Below, piece by piece: positions 1 to 8,383 of a stretch of DNA of 64,000 nt. This stretch comes from Cupriavidus gilardii (GTDB taxonomy: Bacteria > Pseudomonadota > Gammaproteobacteria > Burkholderiales > Burkholderiaceae): positions 372,001 through 436,000 of the forward strand of contig NZ_VZOV01000001.1 of the NCBI RefSeq assembly GCF_008801915.1, given 5' to 3'. Made by a program: the position numbers and the translations under genes. The notes under the pieces are model-generated. The model had not been told where the DNA came from and ran no database searches. It saw only the letters and a list, made by a program, of their open reading frames with translations. Each line of letters opens with the position of its first letter. Position 1 is the first letter of the stretch.

Positions 1-375
1 GCGCCTGGCCGGTGCCGCGTTCGCCAGCCGCAGCGTGGCCTCCACCGCCGCGCGCGCCCACGGTTCCATCTCGCCCGCCGACTCCAGGCACTGCGCCGGC
101 AGGCTCAGGTAGTGGCGTATCACCACCTCCTTGTCGCGGCTGCGATAGCTGAAGGGCTCGCACCCTTGCGCCTCGAATCGCGGCAGCGTCAGCGCATCGG
201 CCTTCAGGTAGCAGCGGCCGTCGCTGACCAGGCCGAACATCAACCCGTCGTAATACAAGCCATGCCCGCCGAACATGCGCTTGGCCGCGATCGGCCCGAT
301 GCGGGCGGCCAGCGGCGCCATCAGTTCGAGCAGATGGTCGACGAAGGGATCCGGACGGCCGGCCATCGAAAGCAT
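1..375 (-). CDS. TfoX N-terminal domain protein (partial, 3' end outside window)
   Basis: The reverse frame is open from an ATG at 375 to the left edge (125 codons, no stop). It reads MLSMAGRPDPFVDHLLELM..., then AAKRMFGGHGLYYDGLMFGL and CYLKADA, which match the TfoX N-terminal domain (Arg-Met-Phe-Gly-Gly, Gly-x-Tyr, Phe-x-Leu). TfoX/Sxy proteins are linked to competence regulation in gammaproteobacteria; the stand-alone betaproteobacterial forms are uncharacterised, so no specific role is inferred. A second in-frame ATG lies at 366, and neither start has a clear ribosome binding site. The gene marks the left, GC-rich border of the AT-rich island. Confidence 0.8.
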   Translation of the reverse strand, partial: MLSMAGRPDPFVDHLLELMAPLAARIGPIAAKRMFGGHGLYYDGLMFGLVSDGRCYLKADALTLPRFEAQGCEPFSYRSRDKEVVIRHYLSLPAQCLESAGEMEPWARAAVEATLRLANAAPARR

Positions 376-392
376 AGAGTTTTGTGGGCAGG

Positions 393-409
393 TTTGTTTC
401 ACTAACAAA
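393..409. promoter_or_regulatory. 6-bp inverted repeat upstream of the TfoX-like gene
   Basis: TTTGTT and AACAAA form a perfect inverted repeat separated by 5 bp, just upstream of the TfoX-like start and at the edge of the AT-rich island. It could be an operator or a junction scar. There is no independent evidence for either. Confidence 0.3.
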
Positions 410-548
410 TGTCCGCCTTAAAAGTGCGAGGTGCAGGTAGCTTAGTTCTGCAACACCGCGATGACAGCGCATGGTCGTAAAGCACCAATCATAAATTGCG
501 CTATGACGCAAGAGTTCATTTGAGTCTCCGGTTTTGCAGTGCGGCAAA

Positions 549-579
549 TTGGACTTGTGTTAGAGCACCCGCGTAGAAT
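549..579 (+). promoter_or_regulatory. Candidate promoter of the helicase module
   Basis: TTGGAC (549-554) and TAGAAT (574-579) resemble -35 and -10 boxes, but the 19-bp spacer is longer than the usual 16-18. It lies 70 bp before the first gene of the module. This is a weak prediction. Confidence 0.25.
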
Positions 580-648
580 CATCATCGTAAGGTCACTCTT
601 AGAGCGTGCCTTCGGGGTCGGGTTGGATACTAAAATAGGCGAAATAAA

Positions 649-1488
649 ATGTTCGATTTGCCGCTCAATAATGAATTTACCCAAGGAACGGTATTTTCAT
701 GTGCCTATGCCGAGAATTACTGCGCACCGGGCATACTTGGTCTGGTAATCACTGCGAGATGCGATGCGGCGCAGAATAAAGTCCCGGTATTTAGCTATGT
801 CCCGGTAATTCCCCTCCATCGCTGGATGCTCTATGACGGTGCGCTGCTTGTATTGGAGCGCATTGAGGCGGATCTTATAAATACAATCGGAAATTATTTG
901 AGGGATTTTTCCATATCCGAATCCATTCTTCGGGTCCATGATCTGGCTAATATCTATAGCGCCCATATCGAAAAGTTCGAGGCAGATCGTTCGCGAAAGA
1001 ATAGATGTGAAAAGCTCAAATTAATAATCGGTGACGTCCAGGAGTGTCGAAATATAAAAGCTTGCCTGCACGACAGCGTTCGCTTAAATAATTTTATCCA
1101 TCGATTTGATGATAAGGTCACCTCCCTTATAAGGGAGCTTACGGAAAACAAATTGGCCGGGTATTATCTACTTCGGGATTTGGATCCGCTACGTGAAGCC
1201 GATGGAAGCGATTTTGTTGCGCTTCTTCGTGAGGTGCATCATATACCAGCCGCTATCGCGAAGTTGATATCGAAGGGTGCGCATAAGGAGGTATTTGTTC
1301 GAGAGGATTTGTCATGTCCAGTGTTTCGAGGTGATGATGAGATTGCTATCCCTGTGTGTCGACTGAAGTCGCCTTGGATTGAGCATTTAATGCAACGCTT
1401 TACATTCCTTTTTGCCCGAATTGGGGTAAGGTCCAATGACTATAGGGATGTGAAGAAATCCCTTTCAAGAATCCGCGTCGAGGCATAA
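649..1488 (+). CDS. Unrecognised 279-aa protein, partner of the helicase
   Basis: No family is recognised. The N-terminal third reads like a compact beta-rich domain: residues ~11-60 hold FSCAYAENY, GILGLVITARCDAAQNKV and a hydrophobic stretch SYVPVIPL. The rest is mostly alpha-helical and charged. No signal peptide, membrane segment or obvious nuclease motif is visible. The stop codon at 1486-1488 directly abuts the ATG of the helicase gene (TAAATG), so the two are almost certainly co-transcribed and translationally coupled. Base composition is far more AT-rich than the flanks, and codon use is unlike that of neighbouring chromosomal genes, suggesting recent transfer. By analogy with other two-gene helicase modules it could be a sensor, adaptor or effector; this is inference. 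Confidence 0.8.
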   Translation: MFDLPLNNEFTQGTVFSCAYAENYCAPGILGLVITARCDAAQNKVPVFSYVPVIPLHRWMLYDGALLVLERIEADLINTIGNYLRDFSISESILRVHDLANIYSAHIEKFEADRSRKNRCEKLKLIIGDVQECRNIKACLHDSVRLNNFIHRFDDKVTSLIRELTENKLAGYYLLRDLDPLREADGSDFVALLREVHHIPAAIAKLISKGAHKEVFVREDLSCPVFRGDDEIAIPVCRLKSPWIEHLMQRFTFLFARIGVRSNDYRDVKKSLSRIRVEA

Positions 1489-3801
1489 ATGAAATATCTT
1501 TACGTAGATCAATTCGCCGCGACGGAGCTGATTTCCGAGCGAACACTTCAGTCTGCTGAGTTTGGGCGTGGCGCCTTGTTTGTCGATTTCTTGCGATCGA
1601 AGGTGATGAAAATCTTCTTCAATCACAAGATAATGGGTTTTAGACAAGGAGAAGGCTGCTTTATCGTCAGCCGAGAGGGTCAAAAAAGCAACTTTATTGT
1701 CTTCGATTATGAGGAGGCGCCATTGCTTCTTTCTCGAGATGATAATGGCGTTTTGCTTGTCTTGCAAAAGACTTTGCGATTTTCGATTAAGATCTGGGAA
1801 AACCTTAAACCAAGCTCGCACGAAAAGATCTTGAGTAATAATAAGGCTGTTGTGTTTCCTTACCCCATAGGAATGCAGACAGAGCTTCGCGCGGTTATAG
1901 ACCGAAATCCAGATGAAAAGCGGCGCTCCAAGCGCGAAGATGGTTCCGCGCTACTTGTATATAAGTTTGCTGATGCGGAAGGCGACGGTGTTGCAGAGGT
2001 CGCTAGGCTCACAAACTTCAGAAAGGCAAGTGAAGGCCGAGATGCGGCATATCAAACTGCAAATGAAGAGTTAAGCGCGTTTCAGCATGCTAGCCAGCCC
2101 GGGAGTAAGGCGCTTGCCGTAACTGAGTTGGAGCACGCTGGTTTACGTAGCCCCGCACAGCAGACTGGTCTAAGTGGCTGGTTACCGTATCTCACTAGTA
2201 AACAACGGGATTTTGTGGAGCGAACATTGGACGTTCCGCATCGCATTGAGGGGCCCGCAGGTACTGGCAAAACACTATGTCTTGTTTTGAAGTGCCTCAA
2301 CACTCTCGAATCTGCTGCGAATGAAAAGCGGGAACACCGCGCTTTATTCATTGCACATAGTGAAGCCACAAAGCGATCCATTGAAAATCTGTTCGCAATG
2401 AACGATTCGGTGGCCTTCACCGCGGACGATATGGATTTTTTTGGAAAGCCGCAAGCTTTGAAGATCGCGACGCTTCAGGAGCTATGCGCGGGACTATTAC
2501 ATCAGGATATATCGGAAGCGGAGTTGGTGGACCGGGATGCATATGAGTCCAAGCAAATTCAGACTTTATATGCGCGTGAAGCGGTGGGTCATGTTCTAGA
2601 AAAAGAGTTTCTTTCGCATGAGCCATTTCTTTCCTCCGGGTTTAAAGAGTTTCTACTGCGTACAGACGGATGGTTGCTTGCGGATATGTTGCAGCACGAG
2701 ATCAGTGTGCAGATTAAAGGGCGAGCTGATCAGGATTTATCAAAATATCAGAAGCTACAGAGATTAAAGGTCGGTTTGCCGGTTGAAAATGATGGGGATC
2801 GGGCATTTGTTTTTATTATGTACGAGCAGTATCAGAAGGAGCTTATTGCCGCGGGTCAGTTTGATACAGACGATGTTGTGCTCAGCGCTATCTCCCAGAT
2901 CAGCACCCCAATTTGGAAGCGCAGGCGGATCAGGGAGGGATATGATAGTATTTTTATCGATGAAACACATCTGTTTAATTTGAATGAATTGTCTGTTTTT
3001 CATCGATTAACTCGGAACGAAAATACGCAACCGATTGCTTACTCAGTTGATCGTTCCCAAGCATTGGGCGATCGTGGTTGGACCGATGAATCATTTGAGT
3101 TGGCTTTTGATCCAGACTCGATGGTGGGCGAGATCGCTCCCACGCAGATTAAATCGATTTTTCGGTGTTCCCCGGATATTGTCAATTTGGCATTTTCGGT
3201 AACTTCTTCTGGTGCCACCTTATTTACTAATTTTCATAATCCTCTTACGGCCGCGGTGAGTGCGTTCACTCAGGAGGAGGAGAGAAAATGTGAAAAACCG
3301 GTGCTGCTGCAGTTTTCTTCCGATGAGGCAATGTATGTCGGTGCCTTCGCTCGCGCGGAGATAATTGCAAAGGAAATTACCGCAGCAAAAGCGGATGTTG
3401 TGATAATAGGATTTGGTGACGATGTTTTTGGGGAGTTGCAAAAAAGGGCGAAGGAATATAACAAGCCCGTCGAGTTGGTGAAGAGTCGGGGTGACGTCGA
3501 GGCGGTGAATAGAGCTCGTGTGGCCGGGCGCTATGTGCTGACAGCTCCCGAATTTGTAGGCGGGCTGGAATTCGGGGCGGCAGTTTTAGTTGGTATTGAT
3601 AACGGGCGTGTTCCTCCGCGGGGCACCTCGTCTTACGAAGATAGTCAAAATTTTTTGAGCTATGCTTCACATCAGAGAGTTTACGTTGCACTTACCCGCG
3701 CACGATTCAGAGTGGAAATATTGGGCACAAAAGCACGTGGTATTAGTCCTCTTTTGACGAGCGCGATTGCATCCGAGTTGCTTGACGTACGCGAAGGATA
3801 G
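1489..3801 (+). CDS. Superfamily-1 (UvrD/Rep-like) helicase or NTPase, 770 aa
   Basis: All core SF1A motifs can be placed. There is a Q-motif-like LTSKQRDFVE (~236), Walker A GPAGTGKT (~255), Walker B DSIFIDETH (~486), a motif-III-like segment SVDRSQALGDRGW, motif IV with IFRCSPDIVNLA, motif V GGLEFGAAVLVG and motif VI YVALTRAR (~731). Walker B is DET rather than the usual DEAQ/DEFQ, and motif V has GGLEF in place of KGLEF. About 235 residues precede the Q motif and match nothing recognised. No nuclease domain is visible. It directly follows the 279-aa gene and shares its low GC. Predicted role: ATP-driven nucleic-acid translocation in a defence-like module. The helicase fold is well supported; the biological role is inferred. 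Confidence 0.9.
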   Translation: MKYLYVDQFAATELISERTLQSAEFGRGALFVDFLRSKVMKIFFNHKIMGFRQGEGCFIVSREGQKSNFIVFDYEEAPLLLSRDDNGVLLVLQKTLRFSIKIWENLKPSSHEKILSNNKAVVFPYPIGMQTELRAVIDRNPDEKRRSKREDGSALLVYKFADAEGDGVAEVARLTNFRKASEGRDAAYQTANEELSAFQHASQPGSKALAVTELEHAGLRSPAQQTGLSGWLPYLTSKQRDFVERTLDVPHRIEGPAGTGKTLCLVLKCLNTLESAANEKREHRALFIAHSEATKRSIENLFAMNDSVAFTADDMDFFGKPQALKIATLQELCAGLLHQDISEAELVDRDAYESKQIQTLYAREAVGHVLEKEFLSHEPFLSSGFKEFLLRTDGWLLADMLQHEISVQIKGRADQDLSKYQKLQRLKVGLPVENDGDRAFVFIMYEQYQKELIAAGQFDTDDVVLSAISQISTPIWKRRRIREGYDSIFIDETHLFNLNELSVFHRLTRNENTQPIAYSVDRSQALGDRGWTDESFELAFDPDSMVGEIAPTQIKSIFRCSPDIVNLAFSVTSSGATLFTNFHNPLTAAVSAFTQEEERKCEKPVLLQFSSDEAMYVGAFARAEIIAKEITAAKADVVIIGFGDDVFGELQKRAKEYNKPVELVKSRGDVEAVNRARVAGRYVLTAPEFVGGLEFGAAVLVGIDNGRVPPRGTSSYEDSQNFLSYASHQRVYVALTRARFRVEILGTKARGISPLLTSAIASELLDVREG

Positions 3802-4049
3802 GGTGATTCCCGTCGTCAAAGTCGAATGCGTACGGCCATCAAACATGGGAGTGCGGATACAGCATATCGCGTCCCGTGAAGACGACTCCCATCACACGAT
3901 TAGAGGAGTGCACTCGCATTCGAAGCTGTTCGAGGACTTGGGGACCCGCTGAGGTTAATGGGTAGACCAAGCGCTCTCTTTTGGCATTGGGCAAGACCTA
4001 ACGCGGCACGTGTAAGCGGCAGTCTGTTAAAGGCATAGGAGACAGCAGC

Positions 4050-5666
4050 ATGACGCTAGACCAGCAGGCGGCGATCCGCCGCGCGCATCAGCATGGTGTG
4101 GGAGACATCCTGCGGCGCTCGGCGCAGCGTACGCCCGACAAGACCGCCATCGTCTGCGGCGACGTGCAGTGGAGCTACCGCGATTTCGACCAGATCTGCG
4201 ACCGCCTGGTCGCCGCGCTGTCGCAGCAGGGCATCGCCGCCGGCGACCGCGTCGCCATCCTGTCGCGCAACTCGCACGCCTTTGCGGCGATGCGCTTCGC
4301 GCTGGCCCGCATGGGCGCGGTGCTGGTACCGATCAATTTCATGCTCAATGCCGGCGAGGTCGCCTATATCCTGCGCAGCTCCGGCGCGCGCACGCTGCTG
4401 GTGGGCGCGGGCTTCGAGACGCTGGCGGTCGACGCGATTGCCGCGGCCGAGCAAGGTACGGCGGACGGCCAACTTGCCGGCGTGCAGATCGGCCTGCAGA
4501 TCTGGCTGCCGTCCGAGGACCAGGCCGACGGCGCGCCCGAGGGCATGCTGCGGTTCGACGATCTGCTGATGGCGAGCGCGCCGGCGCCCGACATCGCGCC
4601 GGTCGATCCGCGCTCACTGCTGCAGATCATCTACACCAGCGGCACCGAGTCGCTGCCCAAGGGCGCGATGCTGAGCCACGAGGCGGTGCTGTGGGAGTAC
4701 GTGACCTGCATTGTCGAGGGCAATATGCAGGCCGACGACGTGGTGCTGCACGCGCTGCCGCTGTATCACTGCGCGCAGCTCGACGTGTTCCTCGGGCCGG
4801 CCGTCTACCTGGGCGCCACCAATATCATCACCGGCCAGCCGCGGCCCGACGTGATCCTGCCCTTGATCGCGCGCCATCGCGTCAATGCCTTCTTCGCGCC
4901 GCCGTCGATCTGGATCGCGTTGCTGCGCTCGCCGCTGTTCGACGGTGCCGACCTCGGTTCGCTGGCCAAGGGCTACTACGGGGCGTCGATCATGCCGGTC
5001 GAGGTGCTGAAGGAAATGCAGCGCCGCATGCCGGCCGTGCGGCTGTGGAACTTCTACGGCCAGACCGAGATTGCGCCGCTGGCGACCGTGCTGCGTCCCG
5101 ACGACCAGCTGCGCAAGGCCGGCTCGGCCGGCAAGCCGGCACTCAATGTCGAGACCCGCATCGTCGACGACGAAATGCGCGATGTCGCGCCGGGCGAGAT
5201 CGGCGAGATCGTCCATCGCTCGCCGCAGTTGCTGGACGGCTACTACAACGATCCCGAACGCACCGCGGAGGCGTTCCGTGGCGGCTGGTTCCACAGCGGC
5301 GACCTGGCGGTGCGCGATGACGAGGGCTATATCACCATCGTCGACCGCAAGAAGGACATGATCAAGAGCGGCGGCGAGAACGTAGCCAGCCGCGAGGTCG
5401 AGGAAATGATCTTCCGCATCCCCGAGGTGTCCGAGGTCGCGGTGATCGGCCTGCCCGATCCCTACTGGGTCGAGGCGGTGACCGCGGTGATCGTGCTCAA
5501 GGAAGGGCGGTCGCTGTCGGAGCAGCAGGTGATCGACTTCTGCAAGGCGGGCATGGCGCATTTCAAGGTGCCCAAGCGCGTGATCTTCGCCGAGGCGCTG
5601 CCGAAGAACCCGAGCGGCAAGCTGCTCAAGCGCGAACTGCGGCGCCGCTACGAGGCGCAGGCATGA
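4050..5666 (+). CDS. AMP-forming acyl-CoA synthetase
   Basis: A 538-aa ANL-superfamily enzyme that would adenylate a carboxylic acid and transfer it to CoA. Visible motifs are the Ser/Thr/Gly-rich P-loop IIYTSGTESLPKGAM (~193), NFYGQTE (~333), GWFHSGDL and DRKKDMIKSGGENV (~430-445), and the C-terminal PKNPSGKLLKR with the catalytic lysine. The start has a good ribosome binding site (GGAGA). Its 3' end overlaps the next gene by ATGA, so the two form an operon. Substrate cannot be read from sequence; the motif pattern resembles medium/long-chain or FadD3-like enzymes. It is the first GC-rich gene to the right of the AT-rich island. Confidence 0.9.
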   Translation: MTLDQQAAIRRAHQHGVGDILRRSAQRTPDKTAIVCGDVQWSYRDFDQICDRLVAALSQQGIAAGDRVAILSRNSHAFAAMRFALARMGAVLVPINFMLNAGEVAYILRSSGARTLLVGAGFETLAVDAIAAAEQGTADGQLAGVQIGLQIWLPSEDQADGAPEGMLRFDDLLMASAPAPDIAPVDPRSLLQIIYTSGTESLPKGAMLSHEAVLWEYVTCIVEGNMQADDVVLHALPLYHCAQLDVFLGPAVYLGATNIITGQPRPDVILPLIARHRVNAFFAPPSIWIALLRSPLFDGADLGSLAKGYYGASIMPVEVLKEMQRRMPAVRLWNFYGQTEIAPLATVLRPDDQLRKAGSAGKPALNVETRIVDDEMRDVAPGEIGEIVHRSPQLLDGYYNDPERTAEAFRGGWFHSGDLAVRDDEGYITIVDRKKDMIKSGGENVASREVEEMIFRIPEVSEVAVIGLPDPYWVEAVTAVIVLKEGRSLSEQQVIDFCKAGMAHFKVPKRVIFAEALPKNPSGKLLKRELRRRYEAQA

Positions 5667-6271
5667 GCGCCGGCGAGCCGACCCCGGACGCCTACTTCGA
5701 CGCCGTCTACGCCAACGGCGACGATCCCTGGCACTACCGCACGCGCTGGTTCGAGGCGCGCAAGCGCGCGCTGCTGCTGGCGATGCTCGATCGGCCGCGC
5801 TATCGCTCGGCCTTCGAGCCCGGCTGCGCCAACGGTGAAATGACGGCCGTGCTGGCGCCGCGCTGCGAGGCGCTGCTGGCGGCCGACCGGCACGCCCGCG
5901 CGGTCCAGGCTGCGGCCGCGCGCGCCGGCCACGTGCCGAACGTGCGCGTGGAGACGATCAAGGTGCCGTCGGAATGGCCGCCGCAGCGTTTCGATCTGGT
6001 CGTGCTCAGCGAGTTCTGCTACTACCTGGCGCCGGACCAGGTCGCGCTGCTGGCGCGCCGGGTACGCGAGTCGATGGAGCCCGACGGGCTGCTGCTGGCC
6101 TGCCATTGGCGGCATCCGTTCGACGAGCAGGCGTGTCCCGCGGACGAGGTGCATCGGATCCTCCAGCAGGAGACCGGGTATGCGCGCACGGCCAGCTATC
6201 GCGAGGTCGACTTCATGATCGACGCGTGGGCCGCCGATGGGCTGAGGCCGACTCAGCGCGAGGCCGCCTGA
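5663..6271 (+). CDS. NodS-like SAM-dependent methyltransferase
   Basis: A 202-aa class-I methyltransferase. The opening YFDAVYANGDDPWHYRTRW is the hallmark of the NodS family, followed by motif I FEPGCANGEMTAVLA (~51), an acidic end of beta-2 (AADRHARA) and a motif IV-like FDLVVLSEFCYYL (~107). NodS N-methylates the terminal amino-sugar of chito-oligosaccharides in rhizobia. Homologues outside rhizobia are common and mostly unassigned. Start overlaps the acyl-CoA synthetase stop by 4 nt; its 3' end overlaps the convergent LysR gene by 19 nt. The pairing suggests acylation plus methylation of one small molecule or glycan (inference). Confidence 0.85.
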   Translation: MSAGEPTPDAYFDAVYANGDDPWHYRTRWFEARKRALLLAMLDRPRYRSAFEPGCANGEMTAVLAPRCEALLAADRHARAVQAAAARAGHVPNVRVETIKVPSEWPPQRFDLVVLSEFCYYLAPDQVALLARRVRESMEPDGLLLACHWRHPFDEQACPADEVHRILQQETGYARTASYREVDFMIDAWAADGLRPTQREAA

Positions 6272-7260
6272 TTGGCCGGCTTGCGGCGGGGCGCGGCCGC
6301 GGCGCGAGGCCGGCCTTGCTCATGCTGGCCCCACTGCGTGTCCGCCTGCGTGCTCAGGCGCATCGCGAGGTAGTCGATCAGCACGCGGACCTTCGGCGGC
6401 AGCACGCGCTTGGGCGGATACAGCAGCCACACCGCGCCCTGGTAGGCCCGCGCGCGGAAGTCCCAGTCCGGCAGTACCTGCACCAGCTTGCCCGAATGCA
6501 GCGCCGCGTGCGCGGCGAAGTCGGGCAGGGCCGCGATGCCGAGATGGCCTAGCGCGCCTTCGAGCCGCGCGCCGACGTGATTGGCGATATAGCGCCCGCG
6601 CACCGCGACCGTCTGCGTCTCGACGCCGCGGCGAAAGCGCCAGCGATTGTCGTCGGCAACCTCGCCAAGGAACAGGCAGTCGTGCTCGGCTAGCTCCCGG
6701 GGCTGCGCCGGCACGCCGCGCTTGGCCAGATAGCGCGGCGACGCGCACAACACCCAGCGCACCGTACCGAGGCGGCGGCCAGCCAGCCCCGGCGGCGGAT
6801 CGTCGGTCAGCCGGATCACCAGATCGACCTCGTCGGCCAGCGGATCGACGCTCTGGTCGGAAAAGCGCAGATGCACGTCGATCTGCTCGTACTGGCGCAG
6901 GAACGCCGGAATCAGCGGATGGAGGACGGTCTTCGCATAGGCCACCGGCGCGCTCAGCGTGACGCGGCCCTGTGGACTTCCGCCCAGTTGGCCGGCTGCA
7001 TCGACGGCGCCGGCCGCGGCGCCCACCATGTCGCGGCAGAACCGCGCCACCTGTTCGCCGGCTTCGGTCACACGCACCTTGCGCGTCGAACGTTCGAGCA
7101 GACGCGTGGCCAGCGCCTCCTCGAGCCGCTTGATCTGCCGGCTGACGGTGGACGGCGTGCTGCCGAGCTGGCGGGCCGCCAGCGAGAAGTTGCCGGTTTC
7201 GACGACGCGGGCGAAGACCGCGAGGTCCGGCAGCAGGGCGATCAGCGTGTTCTGGTGCAT
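6253..7260 (-). CDS. LysR-family transcriptional regulator
   Basis: 335 aa with an N-terminal winged helix-turn-helix (VVETGNFSLAARQLGSTPSTV at ~19-39, then RQIKRLEEAL) and a periplasmic-binding-like effector domain. The residues resemble the CrgA/DmlR-type subgroup (RLTDDPPPGLAGRRLG). It is divergent from the EamA transporter gene, with about 130 bp between the starts, the usual arrangement for an LTTR and its target. The C-terminus is extended with Arg/Ala-rich residues and overlaps the methyltransferase gene tail-to-tail. Confidence 0.9.
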   Translation of the reverse strand: MHQNTLIALLPDLAVFARVVETGNFSLAARQLGSTPSTVSRQIKRLEEALATRLLERSTRKVRVTEAGEQVARFCRDMVGAAAGAVDAAGQLGGSPQGRVTLSAPVAYAKTVLHPLIPAFLRQYEQIDVHLRFSDQSVDPLADEVDLVIRLTDDPPPGLAGRRLGTVRWVLCASPRYLAKRGVPAQPRELAEHDCLFLGEVADDNRWRFRRGVETQTVAVRGRYIANHVGARLEGALGHLGIAALPDFAAHAALHSGKLVQVLPDWDFRARAYQGAVWLLYPPKRVLPPKVRVLIDYLAMRLSTQADTQWGQHEQGRPRAAAAPRRKPANQAASR

Positions 7261-7392
7261 CTGGCGGGCGTGGAGATTGATGAATCGGCGACATCAAAGA
7301 TTTGCGGATGAGACAGATTATCGCCGTCGATGCAATACCCGACAATGCGCGAAACGATCTCCTTGTCCGCGCATCCGCCGAGTCCCGAAGCC

Positions 7393-8358
7393 ATGACCGC
7401 CCCACAAGCCCGCCTGCTGATGTTGTCCGACCTGATGCTGCTCGGGGTCGCCGTGGTTTGGGGCACCAGCTACGGTGTCGCCAAGCAGGCGCTGCAGTAC
7501 TACCCGGTGCTGGGTCTGCTGGCGCTGCGCTTCGGGCTGACCTTCGTGCTGCTGTCGCCGGCGCTGGCGTCCCTGCGGAGCATACCGGCGGCGTCGGTGG
7601 CGCGCGTCGCCGGGGCCGGCGTGCTGTTGCTCGGCATCTTCCTGTGCGAGACCTTCGGCCTGTTGCTGACCCGGGCCGCCAATGCGGCGTTTCTGATCAG
7701 CCTGTGCGTGGTGCTGACGCCGCTGATCGAATGGCTGCTGCTGTCGCGCCGGCCGGCGCGCCTGGAATGGGTCGCGGTGTTGCTGTCGCTGTGCGGTGCC
7801 TGGATATTGGCCGCCGGCGGGGCATGGCCGCTGTCCTTTCATCCCGGCGATGCGCTGATCCTGCTGGCCGCGCTGCTGCGGGCCATCTATGTCTGCGCGA
7901 TGAAGCACAGCATGGGCCGGCAGCCGCCGCCCGCGCTCGCGGTTACCGCGCTGCAGGCCGGCGTCGTGACGATCGGCAGCGTGGCAGTCGCATGGGCCGC
8001 TGGCGCCAATGGCGCACCCACCTGGCCACTGCCGCCGCTGCCGTCGTTACCCGGCTTCGGCGCGCAGGGCGCCTTCTGGTTCTGCCTCGTTTATCTGGTC
8101 GGCGCCTGCACGCTGTTCGCCTTCTTCGCGCAGAACTACGCGATCAAGCGCAGCAGCCCGACCCGTGTCGCGTTGCTGATGGGCAGCGAGCCTGCGTTCG
8201 GCGCGCTGTTCGCGTGGCTGTGGCTGGGCGAGCGGGTCGCGCCGTCCGGCTGGATCGGCGGCGGCCTGATCGTGCTGGCCTCGCTGCTGGCCACCGTGCG
8301 ATGGCACCGTGCGATCGCGCCGGCGCACGAGGTGCCGAGGGCGGTGGAGCCGACGTAG
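7393..8358 (+). CDS. EamA/DMT-family transporter
   Basis: About 321 aa with ten predicted hydrophobic segments in two EamA repeats. The first begins LMLLGVAVVWGTSYGVAKQAL and the second follows the FHPGDALILLAALLRAIYV segment. The family exports metabolites or amino acids by drug/metabolite exchange; the substrate is unknown. I prefer the ATG at 7393, which puts the first helix near the N-terminus. An in-frame ATG at 7330 would add 21 residues and shorten the divergent promoter region shared with the LysR gene. Likely controlled by that LysR protein. Confidence 0.88.
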   Translation: MTAPQARLLMLSDLMLLGVAVVWGTSYGVAKQALQYYPVLGLLALRFGLTFVLLSPALASLRSIPAASVARVAGAGVLLLGIFLCETFGLLLTRAANAAFLISLCVVLTPLIEWLLLSRRPARLEWVAVLLSLCGAWILAAGGAWPLSFHPGDALILLAALLRAIYVCAMKHSMGRQPPPALAVTALQAGVVTIGSVAVAWAAGANGAPTWPLPPLPSLPGFGAQGAFWFCLVYLVGACTLFAFFAQNYAIKRSSPTRVALLMGSEPAFGALFAWLWLGERVAPSGWIGGGLIVLASLLATVRWHRAIAPAHEVPRAVEPT

Positions 8359-8383
8359 CGGCGAGGCCGGATCGCCATCCCCG

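Noticed and set aside
112..405. Plus-strand open frame of 97 codons
   Set aside because: It is the antisense shadow of the TfoX-like gene, which has clear family motifs on the minus strand.
649..3801. Gabija-type system
   Set aside because: The helicase resembles GajB in class, but the partner shows no OLD-family ATPase/TOPRIM motifs and is too short for GajA.
3767..3952. 61-aa frame overlapping the end of the helicase gene
   Set aside because: No ribosome binding site, no similarity, and it begins inside the helicase coding region.
4169..5561. Long open frames on other frames and strands across the acyl-CoA synthetase gene
   Set aside because: High GC keeps shadow frames open; they are Arg/Ala/His-rich and lack any domain pattern. 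The same applies to large antisense frames over the other GC-rich genes, for example 16149-17936, 20856-22817, 42193-43581 and 52640-54307.
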